From: Morchella semilibera
Lineage: Eukaryota > Ascomycota > Pezizomycetes > Pezizales > Morchellaceae
NCBI GenBank assembly: GCA_009192285.1
Contig: WBVU01000003.1
Span: 496,001 to 560,000, forward strand
Reading direction: 5' to 3'
DNA length: 64,000 bases
This document shows positions 1 to 13,100 of the stretch, one piece after another. The notes under the pieces are model-generated. The model saw only the letters and a program-made list of their open reading frames with translations, did not search any database and was not told the DNA's origin. How positions within the stretch are numbered: position 1 is the stretch's first letter; each line of letters opens with the position of its first letter. Made by a program: the position numbers and the translations under genes.

Positions 1-391
1 ATCAGACACCAACAACGGGAAGGGGCAAATTTTCAAATCTCAAATCCCAAACCTCAAAATGGACATCCGTTGAAAATTTATTTAAAAAGAAAAAAAGAAA
101 AAGAGAGAAAAATAGATTTTTTTAAATAATAATTGAAAATGCGCACTGCTAATAATTACTCTCTTTGGGGCATTTAGTCTATACCATCAACCGTGACGTC
201 CTCGATAAAGGTCGGCGACTAGAAAATCTTTTCTGGCGGATATGGGGCAGCGAACGAATAAAGCGAAACTTCTCCGGGCAGAAGGTTTCTCAAATATTTG
301 CAAAGATCCTCGAAGGCGAATCTGGTTTTGAGCTTAGAATACCACCTCGACCCGTCCGCGCAGCTCTTCCGCCACCCTCATCCCATCATTT
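1..391. other. Upstream flank of the first gene
   Basis: No gene is visible. The first 150 bases are A-rich, with runs of A and T around 85-130, as in a fungal promoter or 5' leader. An open frame runs from about 165 into the first gene in another phase, but it shows no protein-like composition. Confidence 0.5.
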
Positions 392-1504
392 ATGGCTGAT
401 GTAGATAGCCTCAGTAGCCCCCGTCCAAGTCTAGAGATTGAATGTCCTCCCACGCCACCGCCTAGCCCAATACCCCCCGTTACTTCAGTTGTAGGATTCC
501 AATTGGGATCAAGCTACTTGTCGAAGCCCCCATCTCAAACTGCCATAACTGCATCAATACGAAGGAAGTTCCCAGATGCTCCTCCTTCTCCACCAATACC
601 TTCCCAATCTCCAGTACTTGTACCAACGCCAGTAGCGCCTATAGAGGAAGTTGAAGCCACATCATCTCCACAGCTCCCACCGCCACTACCTTCCAAATCA
701 AACTTAACAGTAACCATTGTTGCAAACGTTCAAGTCAGCCCCGGTGGTGCCGCATCATATACCACAGTCGGATCGTCTTCCGAATCCCCAGAAGACCCCA
801 AGCCCAGCAAAGCCCGAAAAGCCAAATCTGATCGCCCGCCGCCTCGTGGGCGCCGAAAAATCGTGGCAGCAAAGGCATCGACTACCAAGGTGGCAACAGG
901 GCGGGCCACAGCAGCGTCAAAGAAGAACGTGTTACGGCCGGCACTGCCGAAACGGAAGAGCAGCAGTTCGTCAAACACTGCGGTCAACACGGCGGTGTCG
1001 AGTCCGAGTAATACTTTAACGGTCGATGTTGCGCGATCATTGCCATCGTCGAGCCAGCAGAGACAGGAACGGAAACGGACTTCCTCGACGGAAGGTGATG
1101 AGGAGGGTTCTGGGAGAAAGGGGGATGCTACAGGAAGTGGATGGATTGTGGACCCGGATTTCAGGACAAAGTACCTGGAACAGAAGAATAAGGAAAAATT
1201 GGGAGTTTTGACGAAAGCTGTTTCAGCAATTGCTGTTAGTGAGGCCATAACAAAGGCTTCGAGGAAGGTGAAGGGAAAGGGTCTTATGGTGGATGAAATT
1301 GTACCATTGAAGGGGCCGTCGGAGGATACGGAGGATATGAAGGTAGCATCTATTGTCAGCGTGCGTGGAGTAGATGTCGAGGAGACATCAATTCTACCAA
1401 GAAGGAAATCCGAATTAACACTTCTATTCGAGCGTGAAGGGGCGAAAAAGGCTACGCAGCAGAGAAGAACGGAAGAGAGCACAGCACCAAGAAGGTGCAT
1501 GTAA
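392..1504 (+). CDS. Hypothetical disordered basic Pro/Ser-rich protein
   Basis: Single-exon reading frame of 370 codons from an ATG. I do not recognise the family. The N-terminal third (about residues 1-100) is rich in Pro and Ser with repeated PPxP-like stretches. The middle (about 135-225) is rich in Lys, Arg, Ala and Ser, with short basic clusters such as RGRRK and PKRK that could be nuclear localisation signals. The C-terminal third is charged and less repetitive (around WIVDPDFRTKYLEQKNKEK) and might hold a short helical region. There is no signal peptide or membrane segment. Even composition, an ATG start and no stop over 1.1 kb support a real gene. A shorter open frame on the opposite strand is taken as a shadow. 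A nuclear role is inference only. A poly-G run follows the stop directly. Confidence 0.55.
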   Translation: MADVDSLSSPRPSLEIECPPTPPPSPIPPVTSVVGFQLGSSYLSKPPSQTAITASIRRKFPDAPPSPPIPSQSPVLVPTPVAPIEEVEATSSPQLPPPLPSKSNLTVTIVANVQVSPGGAASYTTVGSSSESPEDPKPSKARKAKSDRPPPRGRRKIVAAKASTTKVATGRATAASKKNVLRPALPKRKSSSSSNTAVNTAVSSPSNTLTVDVARSLPSSSQQRQERKRTSSTEGDEEGSGRKGDATGSGWIVDPDFRTKYLEQKNKEKLGVLTKAVSAIAVSEAITKASRKVKGKGLMVDEIVPLKGPSEDTEDMKVASIVSVRGVDVEETSILPRRKSELTLLFEREGAKKATQQRRTEESTAPRRCM

Positions 1505-4500
1505 TAGTTGAGGGGGGGGGGGGGGTCCGACGGTAGTCAGGCAAGGCCACTCGGGTTCCTGTCTGCATTAATGTCAATTGAGGGGGGGTGAGCGGGGGGT
1601 TAAGGGTATAAGAGGCAAGGAGATCGAAACATTGCGGGGGGGGATTCGAATGTGAAGCAGAAAGTACAAAGGTTGTTATTTGCATTTCCCTTGTCAGGCA
1701 ACGGGGATGTCCCCTGCTGTCTGGCCGGGGCCCGGCGCCGCGTTTGTTTTCTTTCTTTTCTCTTGGTAAAAAAAAAAGAGTTTGGTTTTATAACGGAAAA
1801 GTCTGTTTTTGTTGTTTTTTTATCTTTGTTTTCCTCTCCGCTTCATATGTGCGTGTGTGCTGTGTCTCTATGTGCGCGTTAGTTAGTCTCGATCGGCCCT
1901 GGGCGAGCCTTATCATTTAATTCAGGATGAACATGTTCTTTTTTTTTCTTCTTCCCTTCCCCCTCCTTCTTCCAGACGTACATATATCCTTCCAGCCACA
2001 TTATAAACTTTTGCATACCTGGGGGGTGGGGGGAGGGAACAGACAATTCTGTCCCCACCGGGACTGAATTTGAAGGCCGAGTCTCCTCCTACCTTATATA
2101 TACACCCTTCCTTCCTCCCTTCACCAGATCCTGTCGTCGTCATCATTGGCCCTGGGCCCGGCTACGTGGTTTTGGGATCGACTATCTTTTTTCCTTTTTC
2201 CTTTTTCCTTTTTTTTTTTTCCTTTTTTTTCCTTACTTTTCTTCTTTACTTTTTTAAACATTTTGCGCACCCGCATCCCGAGATTGTCTTGCCGGGTTCT
2301 TCGGGACAGCCAGTTATCGGCCCTACCACTGTTATTCTCTCACGGGGGGGGCGGGGCATATAGTGGTACCATATAGGACTGGCTGGTGGTGGTGGGTTTT
2401 TTTTTTTTTTTTTTGGTTTTTTCTGGTTTTTTTTGTTTTTTTTTGCTTTGTAGATTTGGAATAATAGGTTTTTTGCAGTTGGTTAATTAAATTCCTCGCA
2501 CACAACGAGCTGGCGCTGATCATTGACAGCTAGCTGCACTGGTTAGTTGCTAGGTCTGTAAGAGTATCTGCCTACCTACCTACCAGATAGTTATCCCCCC
2601 TCCCTTCCATCTCACCCCAAAGGGCGGGGGATCTGGATCTGTGTGAGCAGAATAAACCCTGCACCGATTGTGCCGTACCCAGGAAAGTAAACCTTAGGTT
2701 ATATGTAATGTATGTAGGACCTTACCCCAAGACTTTGAAAACCCGGGAGACCAAGACATTATTGCAAGGCGGAATGATCAGCAGCACCGTAGCATCCGGG
2801 AACGGCGGGGCCACTCTGCTACATGTGGTACACACGGCGGGGCATTTCCTGGTTCGTCCCGGGCTGTGACGTCTGCCAAAAAAAAAAAAGGCGCTCTTTA
2901 GTATAGTCAGTAATAACAGATGGTGCTAAAATTGGAAGGGGGGAAAGGTACTAGTGCTGAAAAAGGAAGCTAAAGTGGTACTTATCGATATCTACCCACG
3001 ACAAGACATGACATGACAAGACAAGACATGGCAAGACAAGACAAGACCAGGACAAGACAGGGCATCTCGTTTCCTTGGACGGTGGGGCTCTACCCACCCC
3101 CTACATAACTTACCTGCTTGACGTTAACGTTAAGGACGTCATGGGCCCTGCTTTTTTTTTTTACCTCACTGGCAGAACGGGCTAGATGCAGGGCTGGAGG
3201 TCGAGGCTGCGTCACGGGTCACACGATGTTTGCACTGGAGGTGAGTGAGACGGAGGAGAGGAAAGTCACCTGTTAGATAGGCCTATATCATCTCGCTGGT
3301 CTGTATGAGTTTTTGGGGCTGGTTTGATTGATTGGACTCGGAGAGAGCTGTTGAGTGTGTGTGAGTGTCTAGGGCTCAGTTGTGAAATAACAAACGGAAA
3401 ACAGCAATAGCATGTGCAATGTGCAATCAGAACCAAAAAAAGGACGAGACATACGAGGAAACGAACAGATATCCAATCATCTAACCCTAACTCCCGTCAT
3501 CGAGAGATAGATAGAGAGAAGGGTCCACTTCGTTCTCGTTCTTTTTGTTTCCCTTTGGTGTCCTCCTATCCTAGAGGCGCAGAAACGACAGCTTATGAAA
3601 AAAAAAAAATGAATTTTCGATATCAAATACTCCGATGTTTCAGATGGTCACGAGCTCGCAGAGGGGGAAGAGTGGGACAGAGTGAAATGATAGATAACCG
3701 GAGAAATAGCTTCCCCCCCAGATCACTGTTGCTGCACGCTGCCGTCGAGAGAGCTCGTTGATGGCGATACGGATACGGTTCTGGGCTGGCTGTGGGTTTG
3801 TGGGTGGATTGGGGATTGTGGTTATGGTTGTGGTTGTGGTAACGGTTGGCTCGATGTCACGTTGCACGGCGGCCTGGGATTTTGAATCTGTGCTACTTCC
3901 TCCTCTTTGCTCTTCTCTACTGAATTAATTGTCATTATTATTATATGTAAGTAACTTAGTCTACAGTGTGCAGTAGTGGTGGTAATTGTTTACTCACGCA
4001 GGCACTACCAATTAGACTACATACATACTAACCTACATGAATCCATCATTATAGACTATATTAGTAAAACACCCAGCGCAGTCGCTATATTAAACGCGCC
4101 AGGCAAGATCGGAAAGCGCGCCCCTAGATCTCAAGGTCACCACGCCCAGACCAGCCGTGTCACGAAGTTTTCCAAACCGGGCTGCGAGGGGGAAGGGGGG
4201 GGGATCTGCTAGTTAGCTCGTCGTGGAGCATTGATTTCATGCTAAATGACGGTGGGTGCAGGGGGAGGGGTTGGGGTTGGGGTTGGGGGTGGTGACGTAG
4301 GAGGTTATGTTGAGGATTATGTACGTATGAAGTATGTATGTAGGAACGAAATCGGTCAGTGCGGTCGACTGGGCGGGTGAGGTTAGGGTAGGGTAGGGGT
4401 ATACGATACGTGGGTAAGAGTAGACAGACGAGGGGAGCATGGTGGTGAGAAAGTATGGTATGGGAGGTGAATTAAAAGAGAGAGAGAGAGGGAGGGGATT

Positions 4501-5300
4501 TACAACATATAGGTACCCTACTACGAAGTACGTACCTACATGTAGGGGGGTTGTGTACTGATATCAAGCGAGTTGAAACGTTTGTTTGTTTACACACGCA
4601 CCCAAGGGTCCGCATCTCGCCCGCCAAATCAAAAGCTTATATACCCTCCCCTCTCCCTCCATGACCGTTGATCTGATGGCCGCACACACATGTAGAGCCA
4701 CCGGCATCGTACCGGCAAAGAAAGGAAGAAGGAAAGTTGACGTAACAGAAGCTCAGACGTCATGCCGTTTTGTGGAGAGGGCTAGAGCTAGAGAGAGGGG
4801 GGAACGTGCATCGCGCGGGAACCAATCATGATTGTCCGCGCGCACTCGTCTATCTAGGGTACATGTATGTTATGTACCTTAGCTACTACTACATGCACAT
4901 ACTTTTTTTTTTTTGATGTCAATGATGAGGCTGACTGGATCACCGCGTTGGGTGGATCGACGAGGGTATGTAAGGAAGAAGGGTCGTAGCTCATTTATGG
5001 TTCTTCTGACAGGTGGAAAGAAGAGTATCATTTTTTTTTGTTTTTTCTTTCTTGTTGTTTTTCTGGCGTTTTGGCGTTTGACGTTTGGCGTTTTGCTTTT
5101 TTGCTTTTCAGGTGAAGGAGAAGAAAGTATGGTCTGGCGAGGCAAGTACATAACTCTCTCTGGCTCTCTACAATTGGAGGAGCGAATTGTAAGTACATGT
5201 ATACTAATGGTAGAGTCCCCATATGGCTGGCTCACACTCATACACATACATGTACTCGTACATACATACATACATTGCTTTATTGCCTTACTCTATATCT
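1505..5300. other. Low-complexity intergenic DNA, segment 1
   Basis: No credible gene. Visible contents: poly-G runs near 1511-1525 and 2344-2350; a long polypyrimidine tract around 2185-2260; poly-T near 2397-2414; a GACAA/GACAT pentamer array at about 2998-3062; GGGGTT- and TAGGG-like repeats between 4260 and 4400; and several TACATGTA octamers from about 4540 onward. Short open frames occur on both strands but consist of translated simple repeats. Confidence 0.6.
2998..3062 (+). repeat. Imperfect GACAA/GACAT pentamer microsatellite
   Basis: The top strand repeats gacaa, gacat and ggcaa units head to tail for about 65 bases. It lies in an intergenic stretch and shows no coding sense. Confidence 0.75.
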
Positions 5301-8300
5301 AACCTGCCTTACATGTAGAGAGAGAGCTAGAGAGAGAGAGAGAGAGAGCATCAACCAAGTGTCGCCCCCTATGGAGTCGCCAAACCAGCTGCAGAGAGCA
5401 ATCGCAGCTAGCAGCTAAACGAGCACACGACACGACACAGCAGCAGCAGCAGCAGTACGACACAACAGACGACACGACACGACTCTGTAGGGCAGAACAG
5501 AAACAGACGTGCAGAGTAGAGAGAGAGAGAGAGGGAGAGAGAGAGCCCAAGAGAGTATCGTCCTGACCTGACTGAATGCCTTAAACTGCCCGACCGACCG
5601 ACCTGCCTGTTGATTGCCTGAATCATGAAGTCTGTATACTATACTTCTTACCTGACTGAACCTACCCCTCTCGACGAGACAAGACGTGGCCCGCCCCTCC
5701 CTCCCTCCCTTCCTTCCTCCCTCCCTCCCGTCCCCGCCCTCAATTGCGAACAGGATCATCTCCCGGGTGCTACATGTAGGTACCTACCTACATGTAGCTA
5801 GTAACTGACTACTGAAAAACTGCTTATACAAAGGAGGTTAGTTAACAGTTAGTGGTGCCCGCCCCCCGGTCGGTAACGTGATATCGCGTTGCACGCGAGA
5901 CTAGAATCATGGGCGAGTGAGAGGCTGTGCAATTGTGCGATTGTGCAGTTCCGCGATTGTGCAATTGTGGGGGAAGGGGCTGTGTGCCAGGTGGGTGTAA
6001 TGCAGATCTTGCGGATGTAATGTAAATACATGTAGTTACAGCTTACTTGTCTAAGCAGATCATCATATATATCCATCCACAGATCAGAACCTAGACCACA
6101 GCAGTAAAACACTTCGGCGAGCGCGAGTCGAACCCCGACACCGCGGGACTCGGGAATAATAGCTAGGCTATGCTATTCTATGGCACGGTCGGTACAACCT
6201 TCAAAGGTGGGGGGGGGGGGTGAAGGAAGGAGAAACATCCTCTCTAGATCCTCCTGTACTACATAGGTACTTAGAGGTACATACTCTCTACAAGGGTCGG
6301 GGGAGAGAGAAACAAATGGGTACAAGCCCAGGCCTCCTCCCGCCCCCAATTTAAAGATTTTCCTCCACCCCCCCAAGCTGTTTGTTATTGTCGCTGGGGC
6401 CAGGCCTAGGTACCACCGGATCTACCTGTTGTACCTCCGCTCCACAAACCACAGGCCAGACCACGGTCCAGATCTGACTGCGGAGCCGAAACCATGCCCC
6501 CGAAACACCGCCTACTCACCCACGGACCAAGCGCCACGAAACAGTTACACACGCGCGCGCGGGAGAAGCTCGGGCCTACCCTACCTACCCACCGGTACCT
6601 ACAAGAAGAAGAAAAGAAGAAAAGAAGAAAAAAAACAAAAGAGAATAAAAAAAAGACCTCAGATCTATCCAACAGCTACAAAAACGTCTCCCGCCGCTAG
6701 CTTGCCACGAGGCGGGGAGAAACAGAAAAAAAATCAAATCGATCGTGGGCAAAAGGTAGGTACGTGGTGGTGCGTGCGTGTGTGCGTGGCTGGATTGGTT
6801 GGATGTATGGTGGTAGAGATTGGGGGAGTGGGAATGTTGAGATTGAGATTGGGGGGGGTGGGATTTTGTGAAGATTTCGATTGCGGGGAGGGATGCGGAT
6901 TGGAGCGCGGGATCGAATCGGCGGTGTATGTATGTATGTAGATAGATAGATAGTATGTAGGTGAGTAGGTAAAGAGTTGTGGGTGGTGGTGGTGGTGGTT
7001 GCGGTGGTGGGTTAAGGTAAGGGACGGCCCTACCGGGAGGGGAGGGGATGGAAGACTGTAAATCCGATGATTGCAAATCCGATGATTTGTAGACTTATGC
7101 GTGCGGGGTGGGGAGGGAATCGTAATTCCGAGTATCCCCAGAATCTCCGTTGCGTTGTTTCGTCCGTTCATCCGTCCGTCCTTGGTCACGCGAGGAGGAG
7201 TCATTCTTGGTGGGGCAGGCATATGGCATGGGGAGGAGCTTTTTTTTTTTTTTTTTTTTTTTGAATCCGATTCCACTCCTTTTGTTACTTGTCGTATCGT
7301 ATCACACACATCATCACCATTATTCATCATCACGAGAGAGAGAGAAAAAAAAAATTTAAAGTGGTCAGGATGATGGATGTTTCTTTCATGGATGCTGTGC
7401 TGTAGGTACATAAGTCTAGCGCTGGCAAAATTGAGAATAAAATTGAAAACAAGTAAGGCCGTAAAAACAAAAAGAGACCCGTTAAACATGAGAAACCAAA
7501 CCAAACCCAAAAAAAAAGGAAAAAGAAAAGAAAAAATCACCCCGCTAAACATAAAAAAAAGTAAAAGAACTACATACTATACTACATATTGCTACACTAT
7601 ACTATGCACATAAAACAGCAATATATACAGATATGTCGATACATGTACCTACATTAGCCAGCCGAGCCAGCGAAGAGACAGCCGGAAGTACGACGAGGAA
7701 GACCCAGGGGGGGGGGAGCAATATGACGTGAGGCATCGTCAACCCCAGAGCGAAAAGAAAGAGAAAAAAGAAAAAAGAGGGGAGCACTCATGTAGGTTGA
7801 GGCACTCTAGCTCAGGCAGCCCGGGGGGGGGGGGAGGGGAGAAGAAGAACCACGAGACACGAGACACGAGAGACAGGACGAGACGGAAAAGCGTTGAGAT
7901 TAAATCAGTTCCCGTACCCGCCATAGCCTTCGAGTTCGGCGCGCGCGCGCAGCCCCCACCCCACTTTACTCCCGAATCAGACCAGCATGGCAGGCATGCG
8001 ACGACAGCAGCAGCAGCAGCAGCAGCAACTTGTTGAGGATACGAGACCAGACGTTGACGAAAAAAATATATGCGAAGCGAACGACGTCGATAAAGAGTCG
8101 GGCCCCATGATGCTGTTACTGCTGCGATGCCGGACCCGAGTTGGGTTGACGACATACCACCACCACCAACACCACCACCATCGATCCTCTGTAGGTAGGT
8201 ACAGCGCAGTGATTGAGTGCACTATGTTATTTCCCCTCTCTCTCGAGATGACCTCGGTGAATGGTAGTTGTGGTGGTGGTGGTAATGACGGTGCTGGTGT

Positions 8301-10160
8301 TGTTGCTGATACTGGTTGTCCCTCCCTCTTTCATCCCCCCCCCCACCCTCCCCGAAACCCCCGAACAGCAACAACCACCCCCGAAACCCCCCCCCCCCCC
8401 GCTCTACTCGCCTCTCCCCTCCCGAGTAGGCCAGACCAAACCCAAACGTCAACACGACCAGTCACTAGCGCGGTCTCCCTCCCGCCGATACCTCAACCGA
8501 GTCAGCCAATGGCCGCGGCCCCCGTGACACCAGGCCCGCCGCCCTGTTCGGCCCAGACAGCAGACCAGCGAAGGAGGAACGACGAGCGGACGGGAAATTA
8601 ACGTGAACGGAGAATAAAAATGAAGTGGACGGTAAATGTGGATGGGTGAAAAACCAATTCTTTTTTTTCTCTTCATGCTGTATAAAAAAATCTCCATGGA
8701 TGATCCAGAAAAAAATAGGCCCTTTCCAGCTTCCCACCCAAAAAAATAAAAAAAAATAAAAAAAAAAAAGATAATACAACAGGATTGATAGACCCTGATA
8801 AACAAAAACAAACAGAAGCAAATAAAACAAAAGCACCCAAGTATTCAAATTTGTAAAAAAAAAGATGTAAAAAAAAAACTCCCGCCAAACGCCGCGCTCC
8901 AGTGGAATTTTTTAACCAGAGAAAAGGAAAATATGGAAAAAGAAACCATGACGTAACGTGACAAGAAATAGTTAAACACCGGCTACCACCATCCCTACCC
9001 CGGCACCCCGAAAAAGGAATAGGAAAATATGCCCCAAATACGAAACCCGGAAAAAACAAATAAATGGAGAGAGGATGGGAACCAAAAAAGGAAATAGTAA
9101 TAAATCCAAACTAAAAATATAACCCAAAAAGTAGTTTCGTTGATTGAGGGAGGATGTTATAGTAGCCGTAGTAGTAGTAGCCGTAGTAGAGGAGGTTGAG
9201 GAAAGAATCGAAATGGAAAGAAAAAAATGAGACGGTTTGGTTAAATCGTTGGATAGATTATCGCCTCTCGTACTCGCTCGACGACTCGACTAATGAAGGG
9301 ATCTCTATTGTGGGTCTTCGGTATGGGCTTGGGGCTGTGAAGATTGAGGTCTTTCGGAGTCCGAGTTGCTGTAATGCTTGTTAGTATTTTGCATATGAAG
9401 GACGCTGGGGGGGTAGTTTCTTACCCTGCAGCTGTCGCAACGTGTGTTGATCTGGTTTACTCTTCCGCGGCATCCTCTGGGCTGATTTACGCAGGAGAAC
9501 ATTTTGAAATTGGTAGTGGGGTGGATTTGGAGCGTTGAAAGCTTTATTGATTTTTTGGTAGTAGTGGTAGTGGTAGTGGTAGTGGTAGTGGTACTATCGG
9601 TTGTGGTTGTGGTGATAGTAGTTGCGGTAGTAGTTGCGGTAGTAGTAGTACTATCGATTGATGGAAGTTCTTCGAGTTTGTACTTGTAGTGTGCGAAATA
9701 CTGAGTTGTATGAAGGCAATGTTCTTATTGTGTGTTGATTTGAGAGTCTTCTCGAGGAGGGAACTGTGTTCTTATAAGGCGAGATTGAATTGAAAGGTCC
9801 AAGAACTGTGTGGATCGTGATCTGATGGAAGGGTTTGACTTCTTGGACGGGGGGAATCAGGGTTTAATATATCGTTGGAGGGGTGGCTGTACGGATTAAC
9901 ACGACTGGTTTGTGGCAGAGGGGTTGAGTGAGTACTCGTATGGTACGTATCATGGTAGAATATTAGCGTAGTAGGGCGGACTGGAACTGACCGGGGGGGG
10001 GGGGAGCAGGCATAGGATGGGCCAGGGTGCTTGTTACTAGGGGGGAGGGTCTAGGTACTCTAGGTCATAGGTAATTCTATTTTTCTCTCCAGACCCGGGG
10101 GAAGGTATGTACCAGAGTCATCACTTTTTTTTTTTTTTTTCTTCCCATACACTTACTTGG
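5301..10160. other. Low-complexity intergenic DNA, segment 2
   Basis: No credible gene. It contains AG repeats near 5325-5350 and 5520-5545, a CAG run near 5441-5455, a polypyrimidine tract near 5695-5735, poly-G or poly-C runs near 6210, 7709, 7822, 8337, 8387 and 9991, alternating CG near 6551 and 7938, a T20 run near 7240-7262, a second CAG run near 8005-8028 and a GTAGTG minisatellite at 9555-9600. Frames of 200-270 codons here translate these simple repeats (poly-Q, poly-H, poly-V) and are not accepted as genes. Confidence 0.6.
9555..9655 (+). repeat. GTAGTG/GTTGTG minisatellite
   Basis: About 100 bases of ggtagt, ggttgt and gcggta-like hexamer units in direct orientation. In one frame this gives only Val-rich sequence, so the frame here is a translated repeat. 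Confidence 0.8.
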
Positions 10161-13100
10161 CTATTACCACAGCAGCAGCCCAAAAGGGGGTTGGTGTGGT
10201 TTTGCCGCAACACTGATGCAGGCGATCTTAAGAAATCCAAGTTTCAGCCTCTCCGCCAGTAGCGCAATTGCAGATGCTTGGGTTTTTTGTCTCTTGTCTG
10301 TTCTCTGCCTCTTCTTGCTGCTGTTGCGAAATCTACAGGTTAGGGAGTGGGGCCGGGCGGTGGTGGTGGTGGTTGTGGGAAACACACCCTCTGGACCTTC
10401 TTGGCCTTTTTTGCTTGCCCTCATTGTTGGAGGTCCTGGCCAGACCAGTTCGAAGTCTTGCTTGTTGTTTTTGTTGTTTCCATCTGGGCCCTAGAGTAGA
10501 AGAAGTTGAGTACTCTAGAGGTTAGTAGGCCCTGGCCTGGGGGGGGGGGGACGTTCCGGACCCTCCTTCTTCCCTCCTCCCGAACCCCCCCCCCCCCAGG
10601 GTTGCAGCGCTTTTCTTGTTTATCTTGGCTGCTGGCTATTTTTACGACCTGGGTCCTGGTCAAGACTTGACCTAGGGGGAGGGGGGACACGGCGGCGGTG
10701 ATTATGGTCGGTCAAGGGTCAGCATGCAAGTGGGTATGCGTACTCACTTTCTCGACCTTACACTCGCTGCATATTTTACTTGCTTGCTTGCCAAAGTTGA
10801 TTGTATTACTATTGCAACTATTATTGTTGCTATTACTCTACCAACCATACCTATCTTTGCCTACATACCTGCTGCGAGCGCCAGTGTCGCAAGGCTGACG
10901 ATGCAAACGAATGTCTAAGCCTGGCCAGCGCAGAATGTGTTTACTGTTCGGAGAACACTGGCTGAGTGCCGAGGTCCGCAACTTTAAGAGCGGGTGTAGT
11001 TGGCGCGGGGGATCGAAAATGTTGTTTTGCAATGTTCGATATCTCACATATGGGTAAACTGGAATAAATAAGCTGTCGCGCGCGCGCGAGCGCTGGATGA
11101 ACTAAATTGAACAGAATTAGAGCGCGGTTCAATTAAACTGATCTGTTTGTTTCTTTCACATACACGGCATGACACGAGGGGGAAAAAATGAAATATAATA
11201 AGTGTTATAACTGTTCTCTCCCATAGGATCCAGCCTATCGGTATTCAGGTGGTGGTTGTTTATGCATTTTATCTTTTGTGTGCCAGTTATGTAGTTAGTA
11301 TGTAAGGTAGGGGGGGGGGGACAAAATGCGATATGCAAAAATCGATTCTCAGCTACCTCGCTTTTGTGGATTCTGTCATTTTGTAGTTTATCCCCGGATA
11401 TATATGTGACGCGAGTTGGATGGCTGGCTTTAGTTAGCTAAGAGGGTGAGGTGAGTGTGAGTTGCAGAGGGTGCATGCAGACACCTGTGATCTCCGTGAT
11501 GTTGCGCCCTGCATTTTTTTTTTTTTTTCCCTTTCTATCCTATCCCTTGCGACAGACTTCCTCAATATCACTACATGTAGTAGTAGCTACATACAGTAAA
11601 ATATACTGCTAGTATATTAGCTAGGAAGGCAATTGAGGTCATGATACAGCTGGTAAACAGCTGGTGGCATTAATCCACCGGGAAACAGCATCTTCCAGAG
11701 TAAGTATGTACTGCCAGAGCACCACTCATGGGTCAGTAGTAGTACTACTGTAGTACTGGTACTTACATACATGTAGTAGAGGTGCTACTCTTCTGGCTGC
11801 AGGCTCGCGCAAAAACCCTGCACCATGGGGATTGGGATTTGACGAAGGCACCGTCATGGGGTTTTGCGATGTTCACGATACTGCTGGAGTTGGGAGGTTG
11901 ATGCGGCGCGTGCGGTTGCGGACATGTACATAATACAAATTACCCTATCTTTAATTACTACATACTGACGCTCTCTATCTACTGGGGAGAGGCAGGAATG
12001 AAAGGAGAAAGTAAAATTGTAATGTCAAGCAGTACTCTGAAAATAGAGTGATAATATGTGAAGCAAGCAGGCACTGGACGAGACATTGGACGAGTTGTCT
12101 TAATTTTGAATATCAACTTCTTACTCAGGCCTGGGGGGGGGGGGAGGTGGAGGAGAGATTGGGTTAATCCGGCCGACCACCGGCAAGCGCGTATCACCCT
12201 CCGGTCCCCGAAATACCTGTAGGAGGACCAAAGGAGAGCAGAGAGAGTCTGGAGTCCTGGGCACCGCGAAGAGGGCCGGCCTGTTGTAAACAAATCCTGG
12301 TCCGCCCGTGGTCCAGACAGTAACGATGATCCCAATTCCAACGGCCGGGACTAGACCAGAAGAAACAATTGCAACATGCCACTACATGTACCTACCACTA
12401 CCACTACCACTACATGAACTATCACTATCACTACTACTACCACACAGTAGTAACCGCACTCCGATAAACTTATGGGACCAGCCAGGAAGGGATTGTAGCA
12501 TGCATGCAGCTCAGGGTCCAGAGCATCAACAGAAGGAATAACTACATGTAAGGTAGCTAGGGGATTAAACTTACCTACGTATAACTCCTAGAGCGCTGTC
12601 GCCGCCGCTATCGTGGGGGGACAAAAAGAGAAAAAAGGAAGGAACCCTAGGGAAGGGAATAAAGAAGGGGAAAAAAGAATGAGGGAACGAAAAGAAAAAA
12701 ACTTTCTTGCGCAATATTGATTGTGCTCTGCTGGCGGCGGCGACGAACGAATTCAACTCAATCACTCACTGCATAACGAACGAGAGCGTTAATGTTAGCT
12801 CTAAACTTGACTCTAGATCACACGCCTCACTAACCACCACAACCACAACCCCCCAACAATTACAATCGCAACATGGCTGCTGCTACTAGCTAACTGTTAT
12901 TGTTGGCGCCCTACCTTAATTCTCTTACTTGCTTGCTTGCCTGCTGGCTACCTAGGGTAGAACATCATGTATGTACGCAATCTCCTTATTATTTTTTATT
13001 TTTTTTCCCTCCTTAATGCCATCCATCCGTTCATCCCTCAATAGGGGATGTCGAAACGACTGCGGCGGATACCTACAGAACATGTAGCGTCACTTGATTG

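Noticed and set aside
6110-6160. tRNA-like B box (GGTTCGACTCG) on the minus strand
   Set aside because: No matching acceptor stem, no 5-bp T stem and no correctly spaced A box could be built, so it is not called a tRNA.
6734-7552. Long minus-strand frame of about 270 codons
   Set aside because: The translation is made of simple-repeat products (poly-Lys, His/Pro/Ser strings, Tyr-rich GTAT repeats) with no domain-like segment, and equally long frames occur on the opposite strand.
7987-8601. Plus-strand frame with poly-Gln start
   Set aside because: The Gln tract is a CAG microsatellite and the following His, Pro and Thr stretches are translated CAC/CCC repeats. No conserved core.
9504-9689. 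Val-rich small frame
   Set aside because: It is the GTAGTG minisatellite read in one frame.
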